DNA from: Phalacrocorax aristotelis
Taxonomy: Eukaryota > Chordata > Aves > Suliformes > Phalacrocoracidae
DNA length: 64,000 nucleotides
Reading direction: 5' to 3'
Assembly: GCF_949628215.1 (NCBI RefSeq)
Contig: NC_134279.1
Location: 81,275,330-81,339,329, forward strand
Below the pieces are notes generated by a model, which saw only the letters and a list, made by a program, of their open reading frames with translations, was not told the DNA's origin and did not search any database. A program made the translations under genes and the position numbers. Positions within the stretch are counted from its first letter, which is position 1; each line of letters starts with the position of its first letter. Of the stretch, positions 19,138 to 31,200 are shown piece by piece.

Positions 19138-19145
19138 TATTTATG
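19138..19145 (-). promoter_or_regulatory. AVP: Vasotocin TATA-like box
   Basis: The minus strand reads CATAAATA here, 82-89 bases upstream of the vasotocin ATG. A start near 19110 would leave a 5' UTR of about 50 bases. A (GGA)n run sits directly upstream. Confidence 0.7.
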
Positions 19146-19165
19146 CCGCTGTCGCCCCTTCCCAG

Positions 19166-19193
19166 GGGAGGAGGAGGAGGAGGAGGAGGAGGA
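19166..19193. repeat. (GGA)n run upstream of vasotocin
   Basis: About nine GGA repeats, then AAGAAAAG, form a purine strand close to the vasotocin TATA-like box. Such tracts can form triplex or non-B DNA and bind GA-binding factors. A T-rich tract follows to about 19260. Confidence 0.85.
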
Positions 19194-19424
19194 AGAAAAG
19201 GGCTGGGTTGTTTTTTGTTAGTGTTTTTTTTTTTTTTCTTCTGTCATTTCTTTTTTTTTTGCTTTCCCCAAATCACACCCAAGTGAATCTGTAATCGAGG
19301 TGATTCAGCGCAGGAGCGCAGCGGCAGCGCTCAGGGCTGGTGAATCGGAGCCGCAGCCGCTCCGAGGGGCATGGGCCACCCCAGGGGTGCGGGAGGGGGC
19401 AGGCTGCGGGAGGGAAAGGTGCTC

Positions 19425-19760
19425 CTGCAGAGGGTGCTGGTTTGGAGAGGGGGTGGTGTGGATTGGGGGGGGGTGGTGGGATGCTGGCTGGGAAGGGATG
19501 TGGGTTTGGGGCGGGGTGCTTATTTGGGGAGGGTGGTGGGTTTGGAAGGATGCTGGTCCAGGAGGGATCCTGCTGTTTTGGGAGGGGTGCTGGTTTTGGG
19601 GGTGGGGCTGGTTTGGGGAGGGGGGTCTCATTCAGACTATGCGGGTTTGGGAGGGCTGGTTGTTTGGGAGGCTGCTGGTCCGGGGAGGGATGCCAGCTTG
19701 GGAGGGATGCTGGTTTCGAGGGTCCTGGTCTGGGAGGGGATGCTGGAGGGAAGCGACCCG
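19425..19760. repeat. G-rich minisatellite GATGCTGGTTTGGGAGGG
   Basis: About a dozen degenerate units of TGCTGGTTTGGGAGGG type recur every 25-32 bases, upstream of the vasotocin promoter. The G runs on the plus strand fit G-quadruplex formation. Confidence 0.85.
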
Positions 19761-22700
19761 GGGCGGTGAGGGGGTAGTCGGGGCTGGGGGAGAACTCTGA
19801 GCCGCACAAAGATGCATCTAAACGGAGGGTCTCAGCGGCAGCGCTGGGGTGCAGAGCAGGACCCCGCCACGGCCCGGCCCAAAGACACCTATTGTTGCCA
19901 TCCCCACGTGCATCTTCCACCTCTTCTCCAAGAACCAAGGCAGCAGCGAAACCAATGGTGGTGGGGGGGTAAGAAGCATCTTTGGGGCTGGCATTGACCC
20001 ACTTTTTGGCACTCAGAGGGTCCCACCTGCGCTGAGACCTGGCACACTCATGTCACCAATGGGCTGTCGGAAACATCAATATAGGGCAAATGGCAGCAAT
20101 TTCTCCCGTCCCACCCTGGCTCGGTGTAAAATCCCTCCCTGCACCATCCAGCGATGAATAGTCTGGTCACCCCCAGATCCCCCCCGCCTTTTCCAGCAAT
20201 GCCGAGGGGAATTGGGCCCCTCATGAGCATCAAAGCGCTGGTGATGGTGCACGGTGATAAAGAGGGGCTTGCCTGGGGGTGCTGGGAGGGAAGGAGGTGG
20301 GCAATGGGGGGGGAGCACCAGCTGTGCTCCAGCTGCAGGGGTGAATTTCTACCCTTCAGCCCACTCTGAACTCGTTTTTATCCAAAAAAAAGGGGGAATT
20401 GAGGCAGAAAACCATAAAATATGAGCCTGGGGATCACTTGGGGTGTCTGGAGTGTGGCGGATCCTGCCCTCGTTAGCACCCTTCGCTTTCTCACCCTTGT
20501 TAGTGTCCCTTTTCTGCTGGATCACTGACCGGGACGGGCACAGCCCCGGTGGGAGCCGGGGGGCGACGGCGATGCCCTGCGTGGGGAAGGGGCTGCTCCT
20601 CTGCTCCAGCAGCCCGGGGGAACCGTGGGCCCGCTGCAAGCCCCCCTGGCAAAATCAAAATGCTTTGAAACGCAAAGCCAGTGCCGTGCCGGGCTTCGGA
20701 GGAGGGGGGATGAACCTCTGCCGCCCCAGGGAAACTGAGGCACACAGGGGTAAGGGTGAGCATCTGCTTTGGGGCGGTGCTGAGGGGGTCCCAGACTGCT
20801 CCCAGCTCCTGCCCTGTGGTTTTGGAGGGATGCGTCAACCCGGGGGGTGGGGTGGGGTGGCAGTCCTGGTTTTTGGGGGGCTTTTGTGCTTTTTGATGGG
20901 TAAAATGAGGGTGACTCTCCCCGCCCAAAGAGTGGTCAAGCTAACTGCAGCCATTGACCCAGGTCTCCCCGGAACCCGGGGAGCAGCGAGTTCCCAAATC
21001 TGCCCCGTGCCCGTCACCGGAGACGCTGAATCACCCACGTGGGGCAGCCGTGGGCAGCTTTAATGACCAATATTAGCAGCATCGGCCACGTTTCCCCAGC
21101 CAAACCCATCCCTTCACAGCGGGAGCCTAAAGCCACTTGCGTTGCAGGACTGAGGAGGATGCGAAAGCCCTTGGCTGGGAAAACTTTTCTTTAAAAGAAA
21201 CCCAAATGTCAGCTCTAAATTGGGTGTTACGCGCTCATGCTCCGTCTCTTCATTACTGTATCGTAAAATTACATTAGCCGGGAACGATCTGCATTCAAAT
21301 GACTCTGTGTCTGGAATGATAACGTGGGAATATGAGATTAAAATGTAATTATGCTCTTTAAAGTCAAGGAAGTTTAATAAAATGTTTTTCCAAGTTGCAG
21401 AGGCTCCGCAGTCACAATGCAGAATCACTTACGGAAATCAAGGGGAGGACGAGGTGGGAAAGGGGAGGCGAGGGGGCAAGAAAAAGTGTAGAAAACATGA
21501 AAAGGGGGTTTTGGGGATGAAAATATTGGGGTCACCTGGGGTGAGTCATGGGGGGACAATGGAAGGATGACAGGTTTCATGGACAGGTGCTGCTGGAGCA
21601 TCATTGCCCAGCAGCGATGCTCTCCAGTCCCTGGCTGCGGCCCCGGGCTGATGCTGGAGCCCCCAACCCGCATCCAGCACCTGCTGATGCTTCGGGGTTA
21701 CTCAAATCCGTGCTCCAAGTCCCCCAACATCCGCCGCAGGGTCCCTTCGCCGCCTCCCCGGCACCGGATTTGCTCTGCCACGTCCCTGCTCTTCCCCAGG
21801 CTCTTCCCGGGGCCCCAGAGGAGCCCCCTTCGTTAGCGCTGATCTCCTAACGACATGCGAGGCGGGCGAGGCGGGCGCCGCGGCATTAATCGGTGGCGTT
21901 AGCCGCCTGCTATCTATAACCCAGCTCGCAGAGGAAAGCCCCAAAGGCCTGCCACGGGGTGGGGAGTGGGCAGCATCCTCAAACCGCCCCCCCCCCCCCC
22001 AGCCCTCCTGCTCAGCCAAAATACAGCCCCAGCTCTTCCCAGACACCCGCCAAGGGGCTGGGAGCTGCTGGAGAGGCTCAGCCACGGAGCTCTGCTGCTT
22101 GGGCCCTTCCCAATTGCTTTTCACCTCAGGGAATTACCTGGACAGTGGGAAACGGGGCACCCAGTAGCGACCTGCAACGCTCCTGCGCTGTTTCACACAC
22201 AAAACACCCCTCCAGCTCCACCCGTAGCTTTAAAGCATCGTTGCTGCACAGAAATTATGCTTTTTTTCCCCCAAATCATTGCGTGATCTCACCTTTGCTC
22301 ATGGTCAGGGCAAACCACAAGTACATCCCCCCCCCCTTCATTAACAGAGGGAGCTTCGTTAGCTTTGAAGCCTCCACCGTGGGTTTTGAGAGCCCCTCCG
22401 GAGGTGGGAGAGGCGACGGAGGTTGCGGTGCTCCACCGCAGAGCACGGAGGTCAGAGTGACCAAGTTTAATCAGAATAAATTAAGAGGACACCGGAAACT
22501 ACATGGAAAATGGGATTTGCAGCAATTTGTGCATTTTTTTCTGCCTTTGCCGTGGCTGGAGGGAGATGCAGCAGAGGAGGAACGTCTTCAATCCATTGCT
22601 CATGTATGGGGGGTATAAAGCAGGCCAGGCTGGCAGGGGAGGGCTCCCTTTGCCTGGCGGGGTGAGCTAATGCTGCTCAAATGGGCCTGTCTTCGAGGCG

Positions 22701-24580
22701 CTCGGCAGAGCCAGCCTGGCACAAGCGCTTCACCCAGCCACCGGGAGCTCGCGGCCGACGGCGGGTAACGGCCGAGGCCGGTGGGGAGGGGGGATCCGGC
22801 ACCTCCCGGCCGAGCACAGCACCTTCTGTTTTGCGTCTCAGCTAAACAAACTCCTCTGCTTCCCTGACATATTGGAAAACAGCTCTGATGCTCGTTTAAA
22901 GGAAGAGCAGCCAACGTCAAGCTTTCCCGGGGCTCTGCCTTTATCAGTTGCCTGTCCAAATCCACCCCGCTGGGACGCAGACGCCACGTCGGGAGTTACT
23001 GACCAGCAAGGGCTGGGCTTGTCCTCCTAAAAACGCCCGACAGAGAGCGTGCGAGGAAATTGCTCAGGCCTTCGATCAAAGGCTGTTCCCACCTCCCGAA
23101 GATGGGCTCTGTGCCGGGAAATGCCATTTGCTGGTGGCATCTGCCCATGCTGGGTGGGAGCCGAGCGGGGCTTGCTGCGGGTCCTGGCAGAAGACCCCGT
23201 GGGGAGCCCTGGCTCCTCATCACCCACCACCAAGCGCTTATTCCTGGGGTGCAGAGAGGGTCTCTGCTGCCCACCAAGGCATCGCGGCCCCGCTCGTTCG
23301 CAAGGGGAGCGATCAGGGCTCGCGGTCCCTCCCCGAGCGCAGGGACGTGGGCGCAGAGGGGAATTCAGCCCTTCTCCCTCCCTGTCTCAGCAGGGGTGGA
23401 CACTTGCTGCTGAAGGGTCCTGCAGGGCTAAGGAGGAGGAGAAACAGGGTGGATGAAGGCTGTGAGCAAGCTGATACAGCATGGAGATGAGCTCTCCTCC
23501 AAGCAGGGGTTGCACCAGACGGGGCCCTGCCATCCCTTCCACCTGCTGCTCCGCCGAGCTCTGCGCTTGCTCCCTGCCCCTTCCCCAAGAGCGACGGGAA
23601 CCTCGCGAGGTTGCAAGCCCAGCGAGATGGCTCCCAGCCTGCATCGCTGCCCACCGGCAGGAGAGATGCTTGGCTGAGCCGGCGGCTCTGGCTTTACGAC
23701 GGAGGCGACCAGGCTTAGTTAGCGCCAGAGAAGGAGGAGACGGCCGCGCGGCTGGGCAGCTCCGCCGGCAGCGATCGCTCCCCGGAGGTGTGGGGCGGAG
23801 GAGGTGTGAGCGCTGAATCATGCCGGGATGGTTCACCGCAAACACGACAACACCACAGGATTAAGAGGACTTTTTTTGGCTGCTTCTGAATTGTGGGATT
23901 TTTCGGAATATTTTTTTTGCCTATTTTTCTAACTGTTTATTATTTAAAGATGGGGAACTTCCTATTTTTGCTAAATGGAGATGGATTATAAGCTCCCACT
24001 GACGCAGACAAAGAGCGAGATCAGTCCAGTGCCGGTACAAAGCCGGGTTTCAGTCGCTCGATGAGCTGCCGTTTCCTGAGCCCAGAGAGGCACGAACATT
24101 AGGAGTTGCTCAGCAAGTAGGTGCCTTTTAAGAGAATAAAGGTATTACGTGCAGAGGTGAGTTGAGTCAGCTGGAGGCAGGTAACCCCCGAGAAACTGGC
24201 ACAGAACATCAGCGAGGAACGTCTGCTCCGCAGACAAATTACCAATTAAGCGGCAGCAGCAGGGGGTCACACAGGTGATAAAAGCCTCTGCTGTCACCTT
24301 ACCCTCGGCACATCCAGGACACACCGAGACACAACATATCGCAGTGATTTTCCTTCTGTTTTTTTTTCCTTCTGAACGGCTCTTTGAAGAGCAGGCGTCC
24401 TGGGGTTCGGGTAGCCGAGTCCCAACCCTGTGACAGTCCCCGCCAACCCACGGCTCTGCAGATCCTTTGTGCCGACTTAGCTGTTTCCAGCCCATTTATT
24501 CAGCTCTCTGCAAAGAGATTCACTCCGCGAAATCATTAAGACGGACAATGAGACCAATTACGCGTCAGAAAGAGAACCTG
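19761..24580. other. Vasotocin-UBOX5 intergenic region
   Basis: No gene is recognised over 4.8 kb. Stretches at about 21200-21440, 22440-22540 and 23860-24010 are lower in GC and free of recognisable repeats. They look like possible conserved non-coding elements. The last holds two or three CTATTTTT motifs (MEF2-like) within 100 bases. The rest is GC-rich with short open frames that carry no recognisable domain. Confidence 0.4.
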
Positions 24581-24594
24581 ACTTTAAACACCAT

Positions 24595-24600
24595 TTTATT
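24595..24600 (-). other. UBOX5: UBOX5 distal poly(A) signal AATAAA
   Basis: TTTATT on the plus strand reads AATAAA on the minus strand, about 700 bases past the UBOX5 stop. A nearer candidate lies at 25083-25088. Both could be used, giving UTRs of about 230 or 720 bases. Confidence 0.6.
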
Positions 24601-25296
24601 AAGGCTTAAATGTCTATCAGCCAGACGGGAGCTGGTCCAGTCACACGACATAAACCGAGAGTGACGTTTGGTGTAACGCGATGGCTTTTCTACAAGAGTT
24701 CGTACGAGCAGGATGAGATCGCTGCCGGTTACTCACGCATTAACCACGGCCTCTCTTCGTGACTCGCTGGACTCCAGGACGAACGACGTGCTCCCGCAGC
24801 ACAGCGAGGGCACCGCGGGGAGGAGCGGGGGGGGGAGGCGGGGAAGGGGAGAAGTCAGGTAGCTTGCGTGTCGTCAATCACAAGGACTTCGCCTGGTCCA
24901 CGACCGAATGGCTGCTCGTCAAATACGTAAAATGGTTTGAACTCACAGGGAAGCTAAACTCACAGTCCAAAAGGCACCTATGCTAAACCACTGAGCCACT
25001 GGGATGGTGGTAAGAGGGCGGGTGCGACAGGTGGAAATCGGTTCTGTATAAATACATATTCCTTGTTAAAGAAGCTATGGCTTTTATTATCCTCGGATCG
25101 CTTTGCTCTGGCACGATGCTCTAACCCCCCACCCCCCACTACTCTGTAAGCACAAGAAGACCAAGTCCTCTCCGCCACCATGGGCGCTCATCCGGCGAGC
25201 TCTCCAAAGGCCTTCGTCCTCCTGCGGATCGACGCAGACACAGGGAACAGCAGCGGCTCCTTCTTGTCCTCCCGGCAGGCTCCGGCAGCCGAGGGC

Positions 25297-28200
25297 TCAG
25301 AAGTGAACCCGCCTGACATCGTGCGTGGCAGCCGACCTCTTACAGCTCCCGCACGCTACCGACGATAGAGACTTCTGCTTCTCGGCCAAGCACGGGCGAC
25401 ACATGAGGTGGCCGCAGGGAAGCTGGTAAACGGGCTCCGTTTTGAAATAAGAGGAGAAGGTTTTGCCGCAGGAAGCGCATCCTTGGGTCTGGCTGCTCCT
25501 GCCGTGCTCTGCAAAGGCGACGGGAGAAGCGGCTCGGTTGGGTGGGGGGTGACAAGTCCACGCCGTGCCACCCCTTACGTGCCCAACCCTGCCGAGCGCC
25601 CCTCTGTCCGCAGAGGTACGGCACAGCCGTAGGCGTGCACGGCTCAGGACCGTGGCCCGTTTTCCCTATTGCTACCGTAAGGAAAGGGAACAGTAACTTC
25701 TGGGGCAGGTTGTGCTCAGAAGGGGCCGGATCACGTCAGCATTTGCACCATCAGGCTTTTAACTGAGGACAGATGACTGTAAAGGGCTTTTCACTTTTAC
25801 TGAGACTAAATCTGCCGCCCTTCCGCTCTTCCAACGCTCGGATTAAAATCACCGATTCCAGAGTGAAATGCTCTAGGTATCGCCTTGCATTCCTGTCACA
25901 CACTAACTATCAAGGGCTACTCAGTCAACTCTTAAACGGCAGCAATTTTAAAGGGGACAGGAAAAAGCTTAATAGCTTAATGTCGCCGTGGAACAGGAAA
26001 AGCTGTTCAGAGAGAGAGACGGCCACTGGGAGCTGCACGGCCCTGGCTCGTTCTCCGGGTCACTCGGTCCCTCTGATCCCTCTCCTCTGCCACGAGCAGG
26101 CGGATCCTGGCTCAGGGGAAGACGAGGAGCAAGCCAGCAGTTAGGGTGTCGGCTTGTGGAGGGACGTATGAAGGTTCAATGCTTCCCTGCACCCCGAAGA
26201 AATCATTCTGTGTGTGCATACATGGCTGGATTAGCGTGTCTATCTAGCAGGTGTGATGAAAACTGTGAGGACTCAACAGCCTGGTCTATATACGTTCAAA
26301 CTGGATGGGATTCTGGGCACAGGCTTGGCTGGTTGGCCTGTGATGTTGCTAGGACCCGAGGGATGGCGGGGAGATGTGCTGGGGGAGGGTTAGGCTGGGC
26401 AATAGGAGAAGGTCCTTCCCCCAGAGGGTGGTGGAGCCCTGGCACAGGCTCCCCAGGGAGGCATCACGGCACCAGCCTGGCGATGTTCCAGAAGCACTTG
26501 GACAAGGCCCTCAGAGACACGGTGTGAATTTGGGGTGTCCTGTGCAGGGACGGGAGTTGGGCTCGATGGGCCTTGTGGGTCCCTCCCAGCCCAGGACATT
26601 CTGTGATGCTGTACCGTTACCTGTTCCCGTTAGGGGTCAGCATGCTGCTTGGTATTTGCTACATTTACACCTCTCTGGCTGCATCTCCACGCCAGGCTCA
26701 TTCCTCATCCACGTAGCAACTCCCCGGCTTGCTCTGTGCAGCTACCGGGCAACATTTAAGCCACTCAGCCCAGCTCGCAGAGCTCTGGGAGCAGGCAAAG
26801 CCTCGACCCAGGGCGAGCTCTCAGTCTGACCTAACCCTGCGCAGGCTGGGCTGAGCACCGTGTCTCAGCACAGGGCAGCCAGGATCGTCCCGCGGCAGCG
26901 CGGACAAGTTACAGCCAACAACGCCGGCAAATCAGGGGACTTGTGCTGAAGCGTGCTCTGACTGTGGATGCAGGCACCACACCTCACCTTCTGGGGGTCA
27001 GCAAGGTCTAACCTGCCTCTCTGGGAGAATAAACCATTAGAACTGATGAGATATAAAGGCAGCAGTTAGGGATTGTTGAGTGAAGCTTGCTGGGAGACAA
27101 TATAATATTTTTATATTGAATATATAATATTTTGGCATCCGAATTGGCACAAAAAGATGCTGAGCAGCAGCACAACCCTCCCTGTTAACCCAGTCTCACG
27201 TCTCCTCTCCTCTCCCACTCCCAAGGGTGAAGCAGAGGTGCTTGCTGCTTACCGAGGACGCTGCCCACGCTCCACGAACTGCTGCAGCCTCCCTCGCTCT
27301 GCGCCTGCTGCTGGCTCTTCATCAGCTTGGCCGTAAACGAGGGCATTGAGCTGAGCGCCGAGTTCAAGGCAGTGTCCAAACTCTCCGACAGTTTCTGTTC
27401 GTGAGAGACCAGATCTGCAAAGAGAAGCACAAGCTCGAGAAGCAGACACCGGAGAAAAGCAAGCTGTCAATGCGCACCAGGAATGCTGCTTTGCCTCGGA
27501 ACCTTCCGCAGGGACAACACAACACTCGGGGGTTTAGGAGCTCTGCCACGTGTTTTCTCGAGAGGTCTCTTTTCCCCACCGAGGTGCCGGGATGGGGATG
27601 TAGTACCTCATCTCTTTTGGGTCCTAAAGATGGAAAGCCCTACGGATTGCTGTCAGACATTCATGTCGTGCCCCGGTGCCAACAAACATTCAGGTGCCAG
27701 CTTATATGTGCAGGTCCCAACAAGGCCAACATGCCAAATAAACCCCACTTTTGCCTGAAACCCTCAGCCTGCTCCACCGAGGGCCCCAGCCCAGCACTCA
27801 AGACTTGCTTCGTGCAGCTAACTGGGAACATTTAAGCCACTAACAAAATGTGGGGAACTTATTTTTTTCTCTCTGTCCCAGATCCGAGTCGAGGGATAAA
27901 GCCAAAGGCACTGGGTTAGACCCTTCCCTGCAGCTTTTTGTCCTGTGCAACACTGAAGGCGCTAATTAAGACTACGCATGAAGAGAACGGCGTCTGCATC
28001 ACTAATTCTGTTAAACCCATCTCCCAGAGGAAGACCTTTGAATTAGTGCTGCACATTTGCTACGGCAATCAAGGCTGATGAAATACTGAAGCACAAGCTC
28101 CCTGGGCCGAGCACTGTGCTTTTATTTATGTACGGGCACAGCTCCCCTGGGAGCTCCAGGACCTCACAGGGCAGTCCCTGCTCCTGCGGGGCTGGGGCAC

Positions 28201-31200
28201 GTCCCCAGCAGGAGACATTACACGCCTCTGCAGTAAAAATATCTAATGATTCCTCCTAAACCACGAATGAGTTCTAGACTGAGAGATCAGAGCAGAAACG
28301 TGCAGTCTGACTTCTTCCTGCTCTTCCCAGCACTACCAAACATCACTTATTTTCTACCGAGTCTTTATACTGATTTTGTTTAAAAATCAATGAACCGCCT
28401 TTTTCCTTGAAACATTTTTGTGCAATTTTGGGCGAAAGACAACGCAAGTGACAGGTACCAGCAGGGACTAACAGCAATGAGAAGCCGTGGGCCGGTTTTG
28501 ACACGTTACAGGCCGCTAGTTTAGAGAACACAAGGAAAGTGAACTTACCTGCCTAAAGAGACAGCCCTGACAGGACCAGATGATCCCCGTGCACCGTGTA
28601 CTTATACCGTCCTACTCAGACCAGACCGCCTGCAACAGGCGGCCTCACAGACAGGGCTGCTCTCTTCAAGCTCATCTAAATGTGAGACTGGCTAAAGACG
28701 TCTCTCTCCCTCCTCCCAGCTCAAGTTTACCTTCCTCCTCCAGCCGGATTATTGCCTAAAGCAGCAACTCAGTTTAACGACAGAAGATATAAGCGTTGCT
28801 GTATGAAGTACAGTTATATCCACGTTAACAGTTGCACTGACAGCAACTCCAATACGTTTCAGGAATTCCTGTGCCAACAAGGGAGAAAGCAAACGTGGCA
28901 AAATAGATGCGGATTTGGGCAAAAGACCTAGCGTGGGGGCAAGAGGAGCTCTTCCCCACAGACTGGAGGCTGAAGGTACCAGTCGTTAGAGAGTAAACCA
29001 CAAGAGGGGACAGATTTTGGGGAGGGAGCTGGGAATCTCCTTGGTATTTAAACCGCAGATCACCTTTGCTTGCTAAGGACTGTCGCCTCCTCACCAGCCC
29101 AGCCTGCCCCAGCACTTGAATGGGAGCTGCTGGACCTACAGAGAGTATCCTGCGCTCCCGCGCCCAGCGCTCGGTGGATCCAAAGGGCTGTCTGTGGTGC
29201 TGCAACGCTGCCTGCTGAGAAGCCGTGGCATGGCTGGGGACCGAGGTGGGTGAAAGCACTTGGCTTTTCAGGGAATTTATCTCAGGGTTGCAGGTCTGGA
29301 CTGTTTTTCTGCCTCCTGGAGCTTATGCCCAGCGGCGCTGCTACCAGTTCTCTGAGAAAAGCAAGGATGAAAAGAGATCAGTGCCCATTTCTTCCCCTGT
29401 AGACACAAGTCACACCCCTCATCTAACATCTCTACCAGGCTTCCTGCTTTAACTAGCTGCAAACCCTGGGCACGTCCCTCCCAGCCTGCGCTGTCCTCTC
29501 CTCCCTGCTCCGAAGGCAGCACTGCCTGCAATTCCCTTGCTGCCGTTTGTTCCAAGCCCTTGCGCGGCTGCACCAAGATCAGCGTGGACTGGAGGCTGTG
29601 CAGCGACGCGCTCCCCCAGCGCAGCCCCTGCCGCAGCAAGGGCAGCCCCGCAGGAAGGTGAGGAGCCAGCCTGTCCCAGGGACAATCTGCACGATGACAC
29701 TGGGCGTGCAGGGAACCAGCTGCACCAAGAGCCCAGGCTGGCAGCGCCTGGCCAGGGAAATCCGTGCGCAGGATTAGCGCCCCATTTCTGCCTTCTTCCC
29801 CACCTCACTCCTTGCGGTAGGATCTACGCCAGCCAGGACTCCCTCTGCCATTGCCACAGCACCACCAGACATTTCTTTTCCTGCTGCTGCGTATTTTCTT
29901 CCTGATGCAAGAACATATTGGATGGCTGGGATATTAAATTGCCCACGATAAAGAAACTTCAAACCAGGACACCGTGAGAAAAATGCTGTCTCCGCACAGA
30001 CAGTGGCTTGAAAGCAAGGAAATACAAACTGAAAGGGAAACACAGAGACCTGAGTGAACAAAGGGGCCGAGAAACAGACTGCACGGGTTCAGGCAATGAG
30101 AACGATGAGCCTAGAGATGAGAAAAAGTGAAGCAGAATGGGAGCAAACACCATCCAGGATGGCAGGTTGTGCTGCGGAGAGGGGAGGTGGACGATGACCT
30201 GACTTCCACGACATCTATCAGCAGCAAAATACAACGGCCTTAAAGCTTTCTAGAGGCGGGGTGGGAGTCGGTACTGGAGCCTCCTGACTTGAAAACCTGG
30301 CCCTGGGCTGTCAAGACACTCAGGAAACACAAGTGACTTAGGGAGCCACGATACCTGTCGAACAGTCCATTTGGATCAAATGCGAGTCACTGTCAGTTTT
30401 CATTTTTTTAGCACTGTTCTCTGAGGTAGCCGTGACAAGTAAGGTTGTAGAAGAAAAATAAGGTGGCTGCACGGAGCTCTGATCCATACAGTCCATTTTC
30501 CTTTTCAGAGAAGACATCGTTACAGAAGAAGGTATGAGCATTTCCGAGGAATGAGCCCTCCCGAGCAGGTTGGTGCCGGGGATGCTGTGCTGTAAGAGGA
30601 AGTGGTCTATCCTGGCCTTGAGGGTAGGGTGAGGTAGGGGCTGCGAGTGCTGGCTGAAGGCCACCCCAGTGAAAGGATCGCTGGGTACCCTGCCCCAAGA
30701 CGCCTCACTCCGGTTGCATTTTTCCAAGGTGGTCTGGTCGATCACCTTCCCGGAGGGCAGGAGCATGGGGAAAGTCATGATCTCCAGCGTGATGGGGTCC
30801 AGGAATTCTTCGGGAATGTCTTGGACGACGTCCACCAGCTTGCGGAGGGTCTGCTGCTCGCTGTCATTGGCGCTGAAGGGCACGCAGTCGCTCTCCATCG
30901 GCGTCCACAGCTCTGGCTTGAGGCTGCCCACGTCCTGGGCGAAGAACTGGGAGGCCACCTGAAAGACACCATCGATCACCTCCTGCGGGCAGGATTTGGC
31001 AGGCTGTCCCCACACCTCCAGCCTCTTAATGCAAGGCAGGCCGCCACCGGCCACGTGGGTGATGCAGATTTTTAAGTGCGACACGTTGCTCAGCGAGGCA
31101 GGCCCTTTGTTCCAGAGGTCTTGAGATGCAGAGCCAGGGTAGGAGAAGACATTTTCCATCTGATGGAAGGGAGGCCTCGGCTTGAAGCCTCTGTGGCCGA

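Noticed and set aside
19273-19938. 221-codon minus-strand Pro-rich frame upstream of vasotocin
   Set aside because: It is the reverse of the G-rich minisatellite; a PPNPHPLPKPA-like repeat is not a real protein signal.
25340-25624. Two other minus-strand frames over the UBOX5 last exon
   Set aside because: Only the frame giving CASCGKTF...CGHLMCRPCL continues the phase from the exon ending at 27253; the other two are shadows.
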